9,195 bases of DNA from Oscillospiraceae bacterium (GCA_017408725.1 JAFQUA010000032.1:1-9195), one strand, 5' to 3'; shown: positions 1 to 7,061, counted from the first letter of the stretch. The notes: generated by a model from the sequence alone, not told the origin. Numbers and translations are program-made.

Positions 1-67
1 ATCGTAATTAGCAAAAAGGCCGCACATTTAACGCTTTTTGTCAAGTGTTTTTCTAAATTTATTACGA

Positions 68-105
68 AAAAACTGGATCCCACATTTCTGTGAGATCCAG
101 TTTTT
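68..105 (-). terminator. Rho-independent terminator of fba (possibly bidirectional)
   Basis: A 17-bp stem (68-84 pairing with 89-105) closes a 4-base loop. Read on the minus strand, the loop is GAAA, a stable GNRA-type tetraloop, the single imperfect pair is a G.U wobble, and the 3' arm ends in a U-run. It lies 57 bp beyond the fba stop codon. On the plus strand the same stem has one C-A mismatch and is also followed by T's, so it may stop transcription from both sides. Confidence 0.88.
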
Positions 106-162
106 CTTAACTTAATGACATTGCTCGGGTGAGGGAGTCCAAATTTGTTAAGGGATAAACGA

Positions 163-1131
163 TTAGGCCTTGCCGGCGCAGCCGAGAACGTTGACCAGCT
201 TGTGGCGAACCAGCTCCTTGATGTTTGCACGAGCGGGCTTCAGGTACTCACGGGGGTCAAACTTGCTGGGCTGCTCGTTGAAGAACTGGCGGATGGTGCC
301 GGTCATTGCAAGACGCAGGTCGGAGTCGATGTTGATCTTGCAGACGGAAAGGGAAGCTGCCTTGCGCAGCTGCTCTTCGGGAACACCGATGGCGTTGGGC
401 ATCTTACCGCCGTTGGCGTTGACCATGGCAACGTAGTTCTGGGGAACGGAGGAAGAACCGTGCAGAACGATGGGGAAGCCGGGCAGACGCTTGGTGACTT
501 CTTCCAGAACGTCGAAGCGCAGTGCGGGGGGAACCAGAATGCCCTGCTCGTTGACGGTGCACTGCTCGGGGGTGAACTTGTAAGCGCCGTGGCTGGTACC
601 GATGGCGATGGCCAGAGAGTCACAGCCGGTGCGGGTCACAAACTCTTCGACTTCCTCAGGACGGGTGTAGGAAGCAGCCTCAGCAGCAACATTGACTTCG
701 TCCTCAATGCCGGCCAGAGAGCCCAGCTCAGCTTCGACAACAACGCCGTGGTCATGAGCGTACTCAACGACCTTGCGGGTGATCTCGATGTTTTCCTCGA
801 AGGACTTGGAAGAAGCGTCGATCATGACGGAGGTGAAGCCGCCGTCGATGCAGGACTTGCAGGTCTCGAAGCTGTCGCCGTGGTCCAGGTGCAGAGCAAC
901 GGGGATCTCGGGGCACTCGATAACGGCAGCCTCAACCAGCTTGACGAGGTAAGTATGGTTGGCGTAAGCGCGGGCACCCTTGGAAACCTGCAGAATAACG
1001 GGAGCCTTCTCTTCCTTACAAGCCTCGGTGATCGCCTGAACGATCTCCATGTTGTTGACATTGAAAGCACCGATGGCATAACCGCCGTCGTAAGCCTTCT
1101 TGAACATCTCGGTAGTAGTAACAAGAGCCAT
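163..1131 (-). CDS. fba: Class II fructose-1,6-bisphosphate aldolase
   Basis: Zinc-dependent aldolase of glycolysis and gluconeogenesis in the cytoplasm, interconverting fructose 1,6-bisphosphate with dihydroxyacetone phosphate and glyceraldehyde 3-phosphate. The 322-residue product is one TIM barrel. The HLDHGDS block (residues 81-87) carries the likely catalytic Asp83 and zinc ligand His84. Further zinc-ligand histidines are His181 (SHGAYKF) and His224 (VLHGSSS), and NIDSDLR (267-273) fits the phosphate-binding loop. The ATG at 1129-1131 was chosen because the family starts with MALVTTTEMF and a GAAAGGA ribosome site lies 9 nt upstream. An upstream in-frame ATG (1183-1185) overlaps the promoter -10 box and was rejected. 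The gene is monocistronic, divergent from pfp, and ends at the hairpin at 68-105. The family assignment is very secure; activity is inferred from conserved residues. Confidence 0.97.
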   Translation of the reverse strand: MALVTTTEMFKKAYDGGYAIGAFNVNNMEIVQAITEACKEEKAPVILQVSKGARAYANHTYLVKLVEAAVIECPEIPVALHLDHGDSFETCKSCIDGGFTSVMIDASSKSFEENIEITRKVVEYAHDHGVVVEAELGSLAGIEDEVNVAAEAASYTRPEEVEEFVTRTGCDSLAIAIGTSHGAYKFTPEQCTVNEQGILVPPALRFDVLEEVTKRLPGFPIVLHGSSSVPQNYVAMVNANGGKMPNAIGVPEEQLRKAASLSVCKINIDSDLRLAMTGTIRQFFNEQPSKFDPREYLKPARANIKELVRHKLVNVLGCAGKA

Positions 1132-1140
1132 GGGAATCAA

Positions 1141-1147
1141 TCCTTTC
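1141..1147 (-). promoter_or_regulatory. Ribosome binding site that fixes the fba start
   Basis: Read on the minus strand this is GAAAGGA, with 9 nt before the ATG at 1129-1131. It decides between that start and the longer in-frame start at 1185, which has no Shine-Dalgarno sequence. Confidence 0.8.
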
Positions 1148-1154
1148 ATATTAG

Positions 1155-1167
1155 CGGACGGTGTCCG
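1155..1167 (-). promoter_or_regulatory. Small inverted repeat in the fba 5' leader
   Basis: CGGAC and GTCCG flank a 3-base centre, forming a perfect 5-bp GC-rich palindrome in otherwise AT-rich DNA. It sits about 10-22 nt downstream of the expected fba transcription start and a few bases before the ribosome binding site. It could be a repressor operator or a small leader hairpin. The function is inferred only from position, and a 5-bp arm can arise by chance. Confidence 0.3.
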
Positions 1168-1183
1168 TATTTTTTCGTTTATC

Positions 1184-1211
1184 ATTATAGCACATTTTCC
1201 CTATATTTCAA
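1184..1211 (-). promoter_or_regulatory. Sigma-A promoter of fba
   Basis: On the minus strand, TTGAAA (1206-1211) is followed after 16 nt by a perfect TATAAT (1184-1189). The preceding TGC makes this an extended -10 element. Transcription should start near 1177, giving a leader of about 45 nt. The near-consensus strength fits a highly expressed glycolytic gene. Confidence 0.8.
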
Positions 1212-1310
1212 TAGAATTTTTAAAATGGGGGATTCATATCTAAACAAAAAATTAGAAAAAATAAGCCATATAATTGGGAAAATCTACAACAAAATATTGG
1301 AAAATTTCTA
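1212..1310. promoter_or_regulatory. AT-rich spacer between divergent fba and pfp promoters, with an imperfect direct repeat
   Basis: This stretch of about 100 bp separates the two outward-facing promoters and encodes nothing convincing. It contains two similar blocks about 23 bp apart: ATTGGGAAAATCTA (1273-1286) and ATTGGAAAATTTCTA (1296-1310). The second abuts the pfp -35 box. They could be tandem binding sites for a regulator of pfp, but the strong AT bias makes chance similarity plausible. A lone TATAAT at 1269-1274 has no matching -35 element. Confidence 0.25.
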
Positions 1311-1339
1311 TTTACCTTTGACGGGAAATGGGATATAAT
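1311..1339 (+). promoter_or_regulatory. Sigma-A promoter of pfp
   Basis: TTTACC (1311-1316, 4 of 6 to consensus) is followed by a 17-nt spacer and a perfect TATAAT (1334-1339). The start of transcription is expected near 1346, leaving a leader of about 40 nt before the pfp ATG. A TTGACG at 1318-1323 is too close to the -10 box to be the -35 element. Confidence 0.78.
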
Positions 1340-1385
1340 GTATTTGTAACAATTTGCGCATAAAAACATAAGGAGTGTTTTTGAA

Positions 1386-3044
1386 ATGAAACTGTCACCG
1401 CTTCAGATGGCTAGATACCAGTATAATCCTAAGCTTCCAGGCATGCTCAGAAACGGTATTTCTGAGATCTGCGTAAAGGACGGAAGCGCAACCGAGAGCG
1501 TTGCCGACCAGGAAAAGATCAAGGCATTATTCCCCAATACCTACGGTAAGAATGAGATCACTTTCCAGAAGGGCCAAAATACTGCCCCTGCAAAGAAGCA
1601 GATCGTTGGCGTGATCCTCTCCGGCGGACAGGCTCCCGGCGGACACAATGTTATCTGCGGTCTGTATGATGCACTGAAGGCAACCGATAAGGAAAATGTC
1701 CTCTACGGCTTCAAGGGCGGCCCCAGCGGCTTGATCGACGATGACTACATTGTCTTTGAAGATGACTACATCAATGCTTACCGCAACACCGGCGGTTTTG
1801 ACATCATCGGCTCCGGAAGAACCAAGTTGGAGACGGAAGAACAGTTTGCCATCGTGGCAGAAAACTGCAAGAAGCATGGCATCAATGCCCTGGTCATCAT
1901 CGGCGGCGACGATTCCAATACCAACGCAGCGGTTCTGGCGGAGTACTTTGCCGCAAAGAATGCCGGCATTCAGGTTATCGGCTGCCCCAAGACCATTGAC
2001 GGCGACCTGAAGAACGAGGACATCGAGTGCTCCTTCGGCTTCGATACCGCCACCAAGACCTACGCTGAGATCGTGGGCAATATCGAGCGCGATGCCAACT
2101 CTGCCAAGAAGTACTGGCACTTTGTCAAGGTCATGGGCCGCTCCGCTTCCCATGTGGCACTGGAAACTGCCCTGCAGACCCAGCCCAATATCTGCCTCAT
2201 TGGTGAAGAGATCGCTGCCAAGAAGATGTCTTTGGCTGAAATCGCGAACTATATTGCAGATTCTGTAGCCAACCGCGCAGCAAAGGGCTGGAACTTTGGT
2301 GTTGCTGTGATCCCCGAGGGCATCGTAGAGTTCGTTCCTGAATTCTCTGTGCTGATTGCCGAAATCAACGAGCTGTTGGCAGGCGAAAAGGCAGATAAGT
2401 TCAATGCTCTGCCCACCTGGCAGGATAAGTACGCCTTCATCGAGGCTGGTTTGACCAAGGAATCCATGGCTGTATTTGCAATTCTGCCCGAAAACATCCA
2501 GCAGCAGCTGTTCCTGGAGCGTGACCCCCACGGCAATGTGCAGGTTTCTCTCATCGAGTCCGAGAAGCTGTTCTCCGCCATGGTCAAGGAGAATCTGGCT
2601 GCCCGCAAAAAAGCAGGTACCTACAAGGGTAAGTTTTCCGCTCTGCATCATTTCCTGGGCTACGAAGGCCGCTGTGCTTTCCCCTCCAACTTTGATGCTG
2701 ACTACTGCTACAGCCTGGGCTACAATGCCTTCATGCTGATCCAGTATGGTTACACCGGATATCTTTCCAAGGTTTCCAACCTGTCTAAGCCCGCTGAAGA
2801 GTGGGTGGCCGGCGGTATGCCCATCACCAAGATGATGAACATCGAGCGCCGTCACGGTGCCGATAAGCCTGTTATCCGCAAGGCGCTGGTGGAGCTGGAG
2901 GGTGCACCCTTTAAGTTCTTTGAAGCGCACAGAGCCGAGTGGGCTGTTGAAACCTGCTATGTTTATCCCGGTGCTATCCAGTACTTTGGACCCAGCGAGG
3001 TCTGCGATGTGACCACCAGAACGCTGGCACTGGAAAAGGCATAA
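1386..3044 (+). CDS. pfp: Pyrophosphate--fructose-6-phosphate 1-phosphotransferase (PPi-dependent phosphofructokinase)
   Basis: Reversibly phosphorylates fructose 6-phosphate with inorganic pyrophosphate instead of ATP. At 552 residues it matches the long clade of PPi-dependent enzymes rather than the roughly 320-residue bacterial ATP enzyme. Visible motifs are [11 protein letters not shown] (79-88, phosphate-donor loop), GSGRTK (142-147), GGDDS (173-177), PKTIDGD (201-207), MGRSASH (250-256) and a conserved GEE (273-275). GGDDS, where ATP enzymes have GGDGS, together with the Lys in PKTIDGD, is the accepted mark of PPi use. The ATG at 1386 follows AAGGAG (1370-1375) by 10 nt and has its own promoter. 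It is divergent from fba, whose enzyme takes the next glycolytic step, and ends at the hairpin at 3067-3099. Replacing ATP by PPi saves ATP and makes the step reversible, typical of fermentative anaerobes. The call is secure. Confidence 0.96.
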   Translation: MKLSPLQMARYQYNPKLPGMLRNGISEICVKDGSATESVADQEKIKALFPNTYGKNEITFQKGQNTAPAKKQIVGVILSGGQAPGGHNVICGLYDALKATDKENVLYGFKGGPSGLIDDDYIVFEDDYINAYRNTGGFDIIGSGRTKLETEEQFAIVAENCKKHGINALVIIGGDDSNTNAAVLAEYFAAKNAGIQVIGCPKTIDGDLKNEDIECSFGFDTATKTYAEIVGNIERDANSAKKYWHFVKVMGRSASHVALETALQTQPNICLIGEEIAAKKMSLAEIANYIADSVANRAAKGWNFGVAVIPEGIVEFVPEFSVLIAEINELLAGEKADKFNALPTWQDKYAFIEAGLTKESMAVFAILPENIQQQLFLERDPHGNVQVSLIESEKLFSAMVKENLAARKKAGTYKGKFSALHHFLGYEGRCAFPSNFDADYCYSLGYNAFMLIQYGYTGYLSKVSNLSKPAEEWVAGGMPITKMMNIERRHGADKPVIRKALVELEGAPFKFFEAHRAEWAVETCYVYPGAIQYFGPSEVCDVTTRTLALEKA

Positions 3045-3066
3045 ATATTTTCCGCACAAAGAATTT

Positions 3067-3099
3067 GAGCCTGTCCTAATGGGGATAGGCTCATTTTTT
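3067..3099 (+). terminator. Rho-independent terminator of pfp
   Basis: A 10-bp stem (3067-3076 with 3083-3092, one G.U wobble) with a 6-base loop is followed by ATTTTTT. It starts 22 bp after the pfp stop codon and separates pfp from the reductase operon promoter. Confidence 0.92.
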
Positions 3100-3188
3100 G
3101 CATAAAGAAAACCATCGGCATGGTACATTTGGCAAGGTAAAGCTGAAATGATATTCCCTTCACAAAGTAAAGAAAAAGTGCGTTTTGT

Positions 3189-3217
3189 TTGACAGAATCC
3201 CTATCTTATAGTATCAT
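3189..3217 (+). promoter_or_regulatory. Sigma-A promoter of the reductase-aconitase X operon
   Basis: A perfect TTGACA (3189-3194), a 17-nt spacer and TATCAT (3212-3217, 5 of 6) predict transcription starting near 3224. Apart from a small ACCAT-CGGC-ATGGT palindrome at 3111-3124, well upstream of the -35 box, I see no operator or riboswitch in 3100-3260. The operon could therefore be expressed at a considerable basal level. Confidence 0.82.
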
Positions 3218-3241
3218 TTTCTTATGGTAGAAACAAAAAGT

Positions 3242-3248
3242 AAAGGAG
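3242..3248 (+). promoter_or_regulatory. Ribosome binding site that fixes the reductase start
   Basis: AAAGGAG lies 12 nt before the ATG at 3261, which is longer than usual spacing. A TTG at 3249 is in frame but directly touches this site and so cannot be served by it. ATG 3261 is therefore preferred, and the resulting N-terminus matches the family start. Confidence 0.65.
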
Positions 3249-3260
3249 TTGTCTGACTGT

Positions 3261-5321
3261 ATGGATGCTAAATACGAAGCTTTATTCACCCCGTGGAAGG
3301 TTGGCAATGTGGAGATCAAAAACCGTATCGTCATGTGTCCCATGGGCGGAACCAGCCTTTTCGGCTGGTTCGAGCTGACCGGCTGCGGATTCGACAAGGA
3401 AGCGGCAAAGCTCTTCCTGGAGCGGGCCCAGAACAATGTGGGTCTGATCATCCCCGGCATTGCCCCTCTGCGGGATACCTTCTGGGGCAAGTGGCTGTGG
3501 CAGAACCCCAAGATGTTCGACGAACTGAGGGAATTTATGGACGAGATCCATAAGACCGGCGCCAAGCTGTTCATCCAGCTGACCGCCGGCATGGGCCGCA
3601 GCTGGGCCATTACCGAACTGGTAGGACCTCTGCACAAGAATAAGTTCACCCGGGCTCTCGTCAAGCCCATCATCGATACCAGCCATGAGCTGGCATCCCC
3701 CAGCGAGCAGCCTGCCCGCTGGGCACCGGACATCATCTGCCCCGAAATGACCAAGGAGCAGATCCACGAGATCATTGAGGCCTTTGCCAAGACCGCCAAG
3801 CTTTGCAAGGATGCCGGTGTTGACGGTGTGGAAGTCCATGCTGTTCACGAAGGCTATCTGCTTGACCAGTTTGCCATTGAATTTTTCAATAAGCGCACCG
3901 ATGAGTACGGTGGCAGCTTTGAAAACCGCTACCGCTTTGCTACGGAAGTCGTCCATGCCATCAAGGAAGCCTGCGGCGATGAGTTCCCCGTTTCACTGCG
4001 TTATTCCGTCGAATCCAAGCTGAAGGGCTTCCAGAAGGGCATCGTTCCCGGTGAGGATGCCAAGGAAATGGGCCGCGCTATGGAAGAATCCCAGCGGGCT
4101 GCCAAGTACCTGCAGGATGCGGGCTATGATATGCTCAACGCCGACAACGGTACTTACGATAGCTGGTACTGGGCCCATCCGCCTATGTATATGCCCCAGA
4201 ACTGCAACCTCGAGGATGTTGCCCATATCAAGAAGTTTGTGGATATTCCCGTGGTTTGCGCCGGCCGTATGGAGCCCGATGTGGCGGCGGAAGCCATTGC
4301 TGAGGGCAAGATCGACGGCATGGGCGTTGCCCGCCAGTTCCTTGCCGACCCCGAGTGGATCACCAAGCTGATCGAGGAGCGGATCGAGGATATTCGTCCC
4401 TGCATCTGCTGCCACAGCGGCTGTTTCAACTTCTCTTCCTCCAAGGGTCATTACAACACCCAGGATCTGAAGGATACTATGGGTCTTGCCCGCTGCGCCC
4501 TGAATGCCGAGACCATGCAGTCTAAGAAGCACTACATCAAGCCCGCCAAGAAGAGCAAGAAAGTTGCCGTTATCGGCGGCGGAATTGGCGGTATGGAATC
4601 CGCTTTGGTGCTGGCCAAGCGGGGTCACAAGGTAAGCCTTTATGAAAAGAGCAATCAGCTGGGCGGTGTGTTCATTGCCGCTGCGGCACCTTCCTTCAAG
4701 GAAAAGGACCGGGACCTGATTGCCTGGTACCGCCGTGAGATCGTCAAGTATCCTATTGATGTGAATTTGAATGCGGAAATTACCGATATTTCCAGCCTCG
4801 GCGCGGATGAAGTGATCATTGCCACCGGCTCTACCGCCAAGCGGATCCCCATTCCCGGTGCGGATAAGGCCATTCAGGCGGTGGACTTCCTGCTGGGCAA
4901 AGAATCCGTGGGCGAAAAGGTCACGATCATCGGCGGTGGTCTGACCGGCTGTGAGATCGCTTACGAGCTGTATCTGCAGGGCAAGCAGCCCACCATCGTG
5001 GAAATGATGGACGATCTGATCGTGACTCCCGGTATCTGCCTGGCTAACACATCCTTCCTGCGGGACTTCTTTGAAGCGAACAAGGTTCCCGTACATCTGG
5101 AGACCGGTGTTAAGGAAATCAAGGACGGCGTGGTCATCGCTGCCGGCAAGGATGGCGAAGCTTTCGAGATCCCCACGGATTCCGTGATTCTGTCTGTTGG
5201 TTACAACAGCGCACCCATTGCCCAGAAGGCAAAGAATGTCCACATCATCGGTGATGCGGAAAGGGTGGGCAACCTGCGCAGTGTTATTTGGGGCGCATGG
5301 GATGTCTGCATGAAGATCTAA
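3261..5321 (+). CDS. FMN/FAD/4Fe-4S oxidoreductase, 2-enoate reductase / BaiCD-like (old yellow enzyme family)
   Basis: A 686-residue cytoplasmic flavoenzyme built like 2,4-dienoyl-CoA reductase, clostridial 2-enoate reductase and BaiCD/BaiH. The FMN-binding TIM barrel covers about residues 1-375: TPWKVGNVEIKNR near the N-terminus, HEGYLLDQF at 196-204, then TDEYGGSFENR. A 4Fe-4S site follows with Cys381, Cys384, Cys388 (CxxCxxxC) and probably Cys412. The C-terminal part has two nucleotide-binding folds, GGGIGG (439-444) for FAD and GGGLTG (558-563) for NAD(P)H, and a final GDA FAD contact (664-666). Such enzymes pass hydride electrons from NAD(P)H through FAD, Fe-S and FMN to an activated C=C bond. 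It is first in an operon with aconitase X subunits 13 bp downstream, suggesting that it acts on their unsaturated product. The gap of 23 residues before the fourth cysteine is longer than in typical relatives. The family is secure; the substrate is unknown. Confidence 0.9.
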   Translation: MDAKYEALFTPWKVGNVEIKNRIVMCPMGGTSLFGWFELTGCGFDKEAAKLFLERAQNNVGLIIPGIAPLRDTFWGKWLWQNPKMFDELREFMDEIHKTGAKLFIQLTAGMGRSWAITELVGPLHKNKFTRALVKPIIDTSHELASPSEQPARWAPDIICPEMTKEQIHEIIEAFAKTAKLCKDAGVDGVEVHAVHEGYLLDQFAIEFFNKRTDEYGGSFENRYRFATEVVHAIKEACGDEFPVSLRYSVESKLKGFQKGIVPGEDAKEMGRAMEESQRAAKYLQDAGYDMLNADNGTYDSWYWAHPPMYMPQNCNLEDVAHIKKFVDIPVVCAGRMEPDVAAEAIAEGKIDGMGVARQFLADPEWITKLIEERIEDIRPCICCHSGCFNFSSSKGHYNTQDLKDTMGLARCALNAETMQSKKHYIKPAKKSKKVAVIGGGIGGMESALVLAKRGHKVSLYEKSNQLGGVFIAAAAPSFKEKDRDLIAWYRREIVKYPIDVNLNAEITDISSLGADEVIIATGSTAKRIPIPGADKAIQAVDFLLGKESVGEKVTIIGGGLTGCEIAYELYLQGKQPTIVEMMDDLIVTPGICLANTSFLRDFFEANKVPVHLETGVKEIKDGVVIAAGKDGEAFEIPTDSVILSVGYNSAPIAQKAKNVHIIGDAERVGNLRSVIWGAWDVCMKI

Positions 5322-5334
5322 GGAGGTTAAGTGT

Positions 5335-6609
5335 ATGTTTTTGACTGACGAGCAACAGGCCATACTGAATGGCTCCAAGGGCGAGACCATGGCGCGTGTC
5401 TGGAAGACCCTTGTGATGTACGGTGAGACCTTTGGCGCGGACAAGATGATTCCCGTTACTTCCGAGTATAACCATCTGGTCACATCCTTTGGCCTTAAAA
5501 TGATGAAGCCGGTTTTCGAACTGATGCAGCAGCTCATTGATGCCGGCGCGGTTTCCGGACAGAAGTTTTCTGTGGACCCCCGTCCGCTGGATAGGAATGT
5601 GCCTGCCAATTTCCTGCAGAATTTCATTTTCAATAAGATCATGTACGCTACTCAGGAAAGCTACGAACAGCAGCTGAAGGAACTGGGTTTGATGGATGAC
5701 AATGCCTTCACCTGCGCCTGCTATCTGGATCAGGTGGGCAACAAGCCCCAAAAGGGCGATATCCTCAGCTGGGCAGAGTCCTCTGCCGTTGTGTATGCCA
5801 ACTCTGTGCTGGGCGCCCGGTGCAACCGCAACTCCGGTATCATGGATATCATGGGTTCCATCGCCGGTTTCGTGCCTTACTTCGGTCTGCTGACGGATGA
5901 GGGTCGCAAGGCCACATGGATCGTCAAGGTGCAGACCACCAAGAAGCCCGAGGCGCAGCTGCTGGGCAGCGCCATTGGCATGAAGGTCATGGAGGATGTG
6001 CCTTACATTACCGGCATGAACCAGTGGCTGGGTACGGAACTGAATGACGATAACTGCGCTTATCTGAAGGATTTCGGTGCAGCTACCGCCTCCAACGGTG
6101 CTGTTGGCCTTTACCATATTGAGAATCTGACCCCCGAAGCCAAGGAGCAGGGCGCTGCCCTCATCGCCGAAGGCGCGAAGGTCTATGTCATCGACGATGC
6201 CGAGCTGGAACGGGTCAAGAACGAGTATCCCGTTATGTGGAAGAATCCCGACGCCCAGCCTAAGCTGTGCTTCGTGGGCTGTCCTCATATGTCCATGCAG
6301 CAGCTGATCGACTGGACTGTCCGTATGGAAGAAGGTCTCAAGGCCAGCGGCAAGAAGAAGGTGCTGATCCCCACTGTCTTCACCACCGCTCCTGCGGTAA
6401 AGGCCGAGTTTGAAAAGACCGAGTATGCCGCCCGCCTGAAGGCTACCGGCGTGGTCCTTTCCTACATCTGCCCGCTGATGTACATGAATAATCCTCTGTG
6501 CAAGGCCATGCCCGTTATGACCTCTTCCAACAAGCTGCGTACCTATACCACCGCCCGGTACTACACGGAAGACGAGATCCTTGCCAAGATCACCAAGGGA
6601 GGTAACTGA
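5335..6609 (+). CDS. Aconitase X catalytic (large) subunit, DUF521 family
   Basis: A 424-residue homologue of the aconitase X large subunit. Known members are Fe-S hydro-lyases: bacterial cis-3-hydroxy-L-proline dehydratases and archaeal phosphomevalonate dehydratase. Family features are the opening LTDEQQAIL (3-11), SWAESSAVVYANSVLGARCNR (145-165, split by no gap), PYFGLLTDEGR (181-191), VGCPHMS (314-320) and a C-terminal Cys-Pro plus MTSSNK block (379-400). Cys163, Cys316 and Cys379 are candidate cluster ligands. AGGAGG (5321-5326) overlaps the reductase stop and lies 8 nt before the ATG, so translation should follow closely on the reductase. Several motif positions differ from the remembered family pattern: GARCNR for GARTNR, TSSNK for TNSGK. 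The substrate may therefore be new. The split into two genes resembles type II bacterial and archaeal enzymes, unlike the fused type I form. Confidence 0.88.
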   Translation: MFLTDEQQAILNGSKGETMARVWKTLVMYGETFGADKMIPVTSEYNHLVTSFGLKMMKPVFELMQQLIDAGAVSGQKFSVDPRPLDRNVPANFLQNFIFNKIMYATQESYEQQLKELGLMDDNAFTCACYLDQVGNKPQKGDILSWAESSAVVYANSVLGARCNRNSGIMDIMGSIAGFVPYFGLLTDEGRKATWIVKVQTTKKPEAQLLGSAIGMKVMEDVPYITGMNQWLGTELNDDNCAYLKDFGAATASNGAVGLYHIENLTPEAKEQGAALIAEGAKVYVIDDAELERVKNEYPVMWKNPDAQPKLCFVGCPHMSMQQLIDWTVRMEEGLKASGKKKVLIPTVFTTAPAVKAEFEKTEYAARLKATGVVLSYICPLMYMNNPLCKAMPVMTSSNKLRTYTTARYYTEDEILAKITKGGN

Positions 6610-6610
6610 T

Positions 6611-7054
6611 ATGAAGGAATTTAAAGGCCGTATCGTCGCTCCCGGCACTGTGACCGCGGAAGCAGTTGTATCCCATGTGGGCTTTAATACCTTGGCATCT
6701 TTGCAGGGCGCGCTGCAGTTTGGCGACAAGAAAGCCACCTGCGGCGACCAGAACAACCCGGATCTGCACGGCAAGGAACTGGCCGGAAAGGCAGTGTGCC
6801 TGCCCCAGACCATCGGCTCCACCACCGGTGGCTTGGTGCTGTACTGCGCTTGTGCCATGGGCCGTCAGCCTGCCTGCATGCTGTTCAGTAATCCCATCGA
6901 CTCGCTGGCGGCAGCCGGCTCCATTCTGGCATCCGTTTGGCTGCCGGATGTGAAGATGCCCGTTGTGGACTCTCTGGGAGAGGAATTCCTCAGCTATGTC
7001 AAAGACGGTATGTCCATTACCATTCAGGAAGACGGCACGGTAGTCGTCGACTAA
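6611..7054 (+). CDS. Aconitase X swivel (small) subunit, DUF126 family
   Basis: A 147-residue partner of the preceding large subunit. In aconitase X the small swivel domain closes the active site between the two chains. The recognisable block is LPQTIGSTTGG (64-74), equivalent to the usual PxGRGSSTG loop with its conserved Ser (here Ser70). FSNPIDSLAAAGSILA (92-107) and MPVV (116-119) also fit the family. The ATG at 6611 was chosen because AGGGAGG (6596-6602) lies 8 nt upstream. It begins 1 nt after the large-subunit stop codon, indicating translational coupling and equal production of both chains. An earlier in-frame ATG at 6581 lies inside the large-subunit gene and has no good ribosome site. 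The usual GRGS is changed to TIGS, another sign that this pair may not use a characterised substrate. The operon ends at the hairpin at 7062-7097. Confidence 0.88.
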   Translation: MKEFKGRIVAPGTVTAEAVVSHVGFNTLASLQGALQFGDKKATCGDQNNPDLHGKELAGKAVCLPQTIGSTTGGLVLYCACAMGRQPACMLFSNPIDSLAAAGSILASVWLPDVKMPVVDSLGEEFLSYVKDGMSITIQEDGTVVVD

Positions 7055-7061
7055 GAAAAAC

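Noticed and set aside
16..44. Perfect TTGACA on the minus strand (39-44) as a promoter
   Set aside because: No acceptable -10 hexamer lies 16-18 nt downstream; the sequence there is GGCCTT. No gene start is visible before the window edge.
1132..1185. Longer aldolase starting at 1185 with 18 extra residues
   Set aside because: Its start codon overlaps the promoter -10 box and has no ribosome site. The family N-terminus begins at the ATG ending at 1131.
145..1338. A 397-codon open frame on the plus strand opposite fba
   Set aside because: It is the antisense shadow of fba. The translation has low-complexity Gly/Leu/Val/Asp composition, no recognisable domain and no ribosome binding site. The fba strand has all expected catalytic motifs.
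1318..1339. TTGACG (1318-1323) as the pfp -35 box
   Set aside because: Only 10 nt separate it from TATAAT, too close for a sigma-A promoter. TTTACC at 1311-1316 gives the correct 17-nt spacing.
1527..3128. A 533-codon minus-strand open frame opposite pfp
   Set aside because: Antisense shadow. The coding strand rarely uses TTA, CTA and TCA codons, so the opposite frame has few stops. It also runs through the pfp terminator and has no family motifs.
3261..5321. Calling the flavoenzyme baiCD or baiH (bile acid 7-dehydroxylation)
   Set aside because: No other bai genes are nearby and the neighbours encode aconitase X. Family resemblance alone does not support a bile acid role.
3993..5642. A 549-codon minus-strand open frame across the reductase and aconitase X genes
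   Set aside because: It spans the junction of two well-supported plus-strand genes, has no recognisable domain, and shows the same codon-bias artefact.
5284..6858. A 524-codon minus-strand open frame opposite the aconitase X genes
   Set aside because: It crosses three plus-strand genes with clear family matches and good ribosome sites. Its composition is typical of antisense translation.
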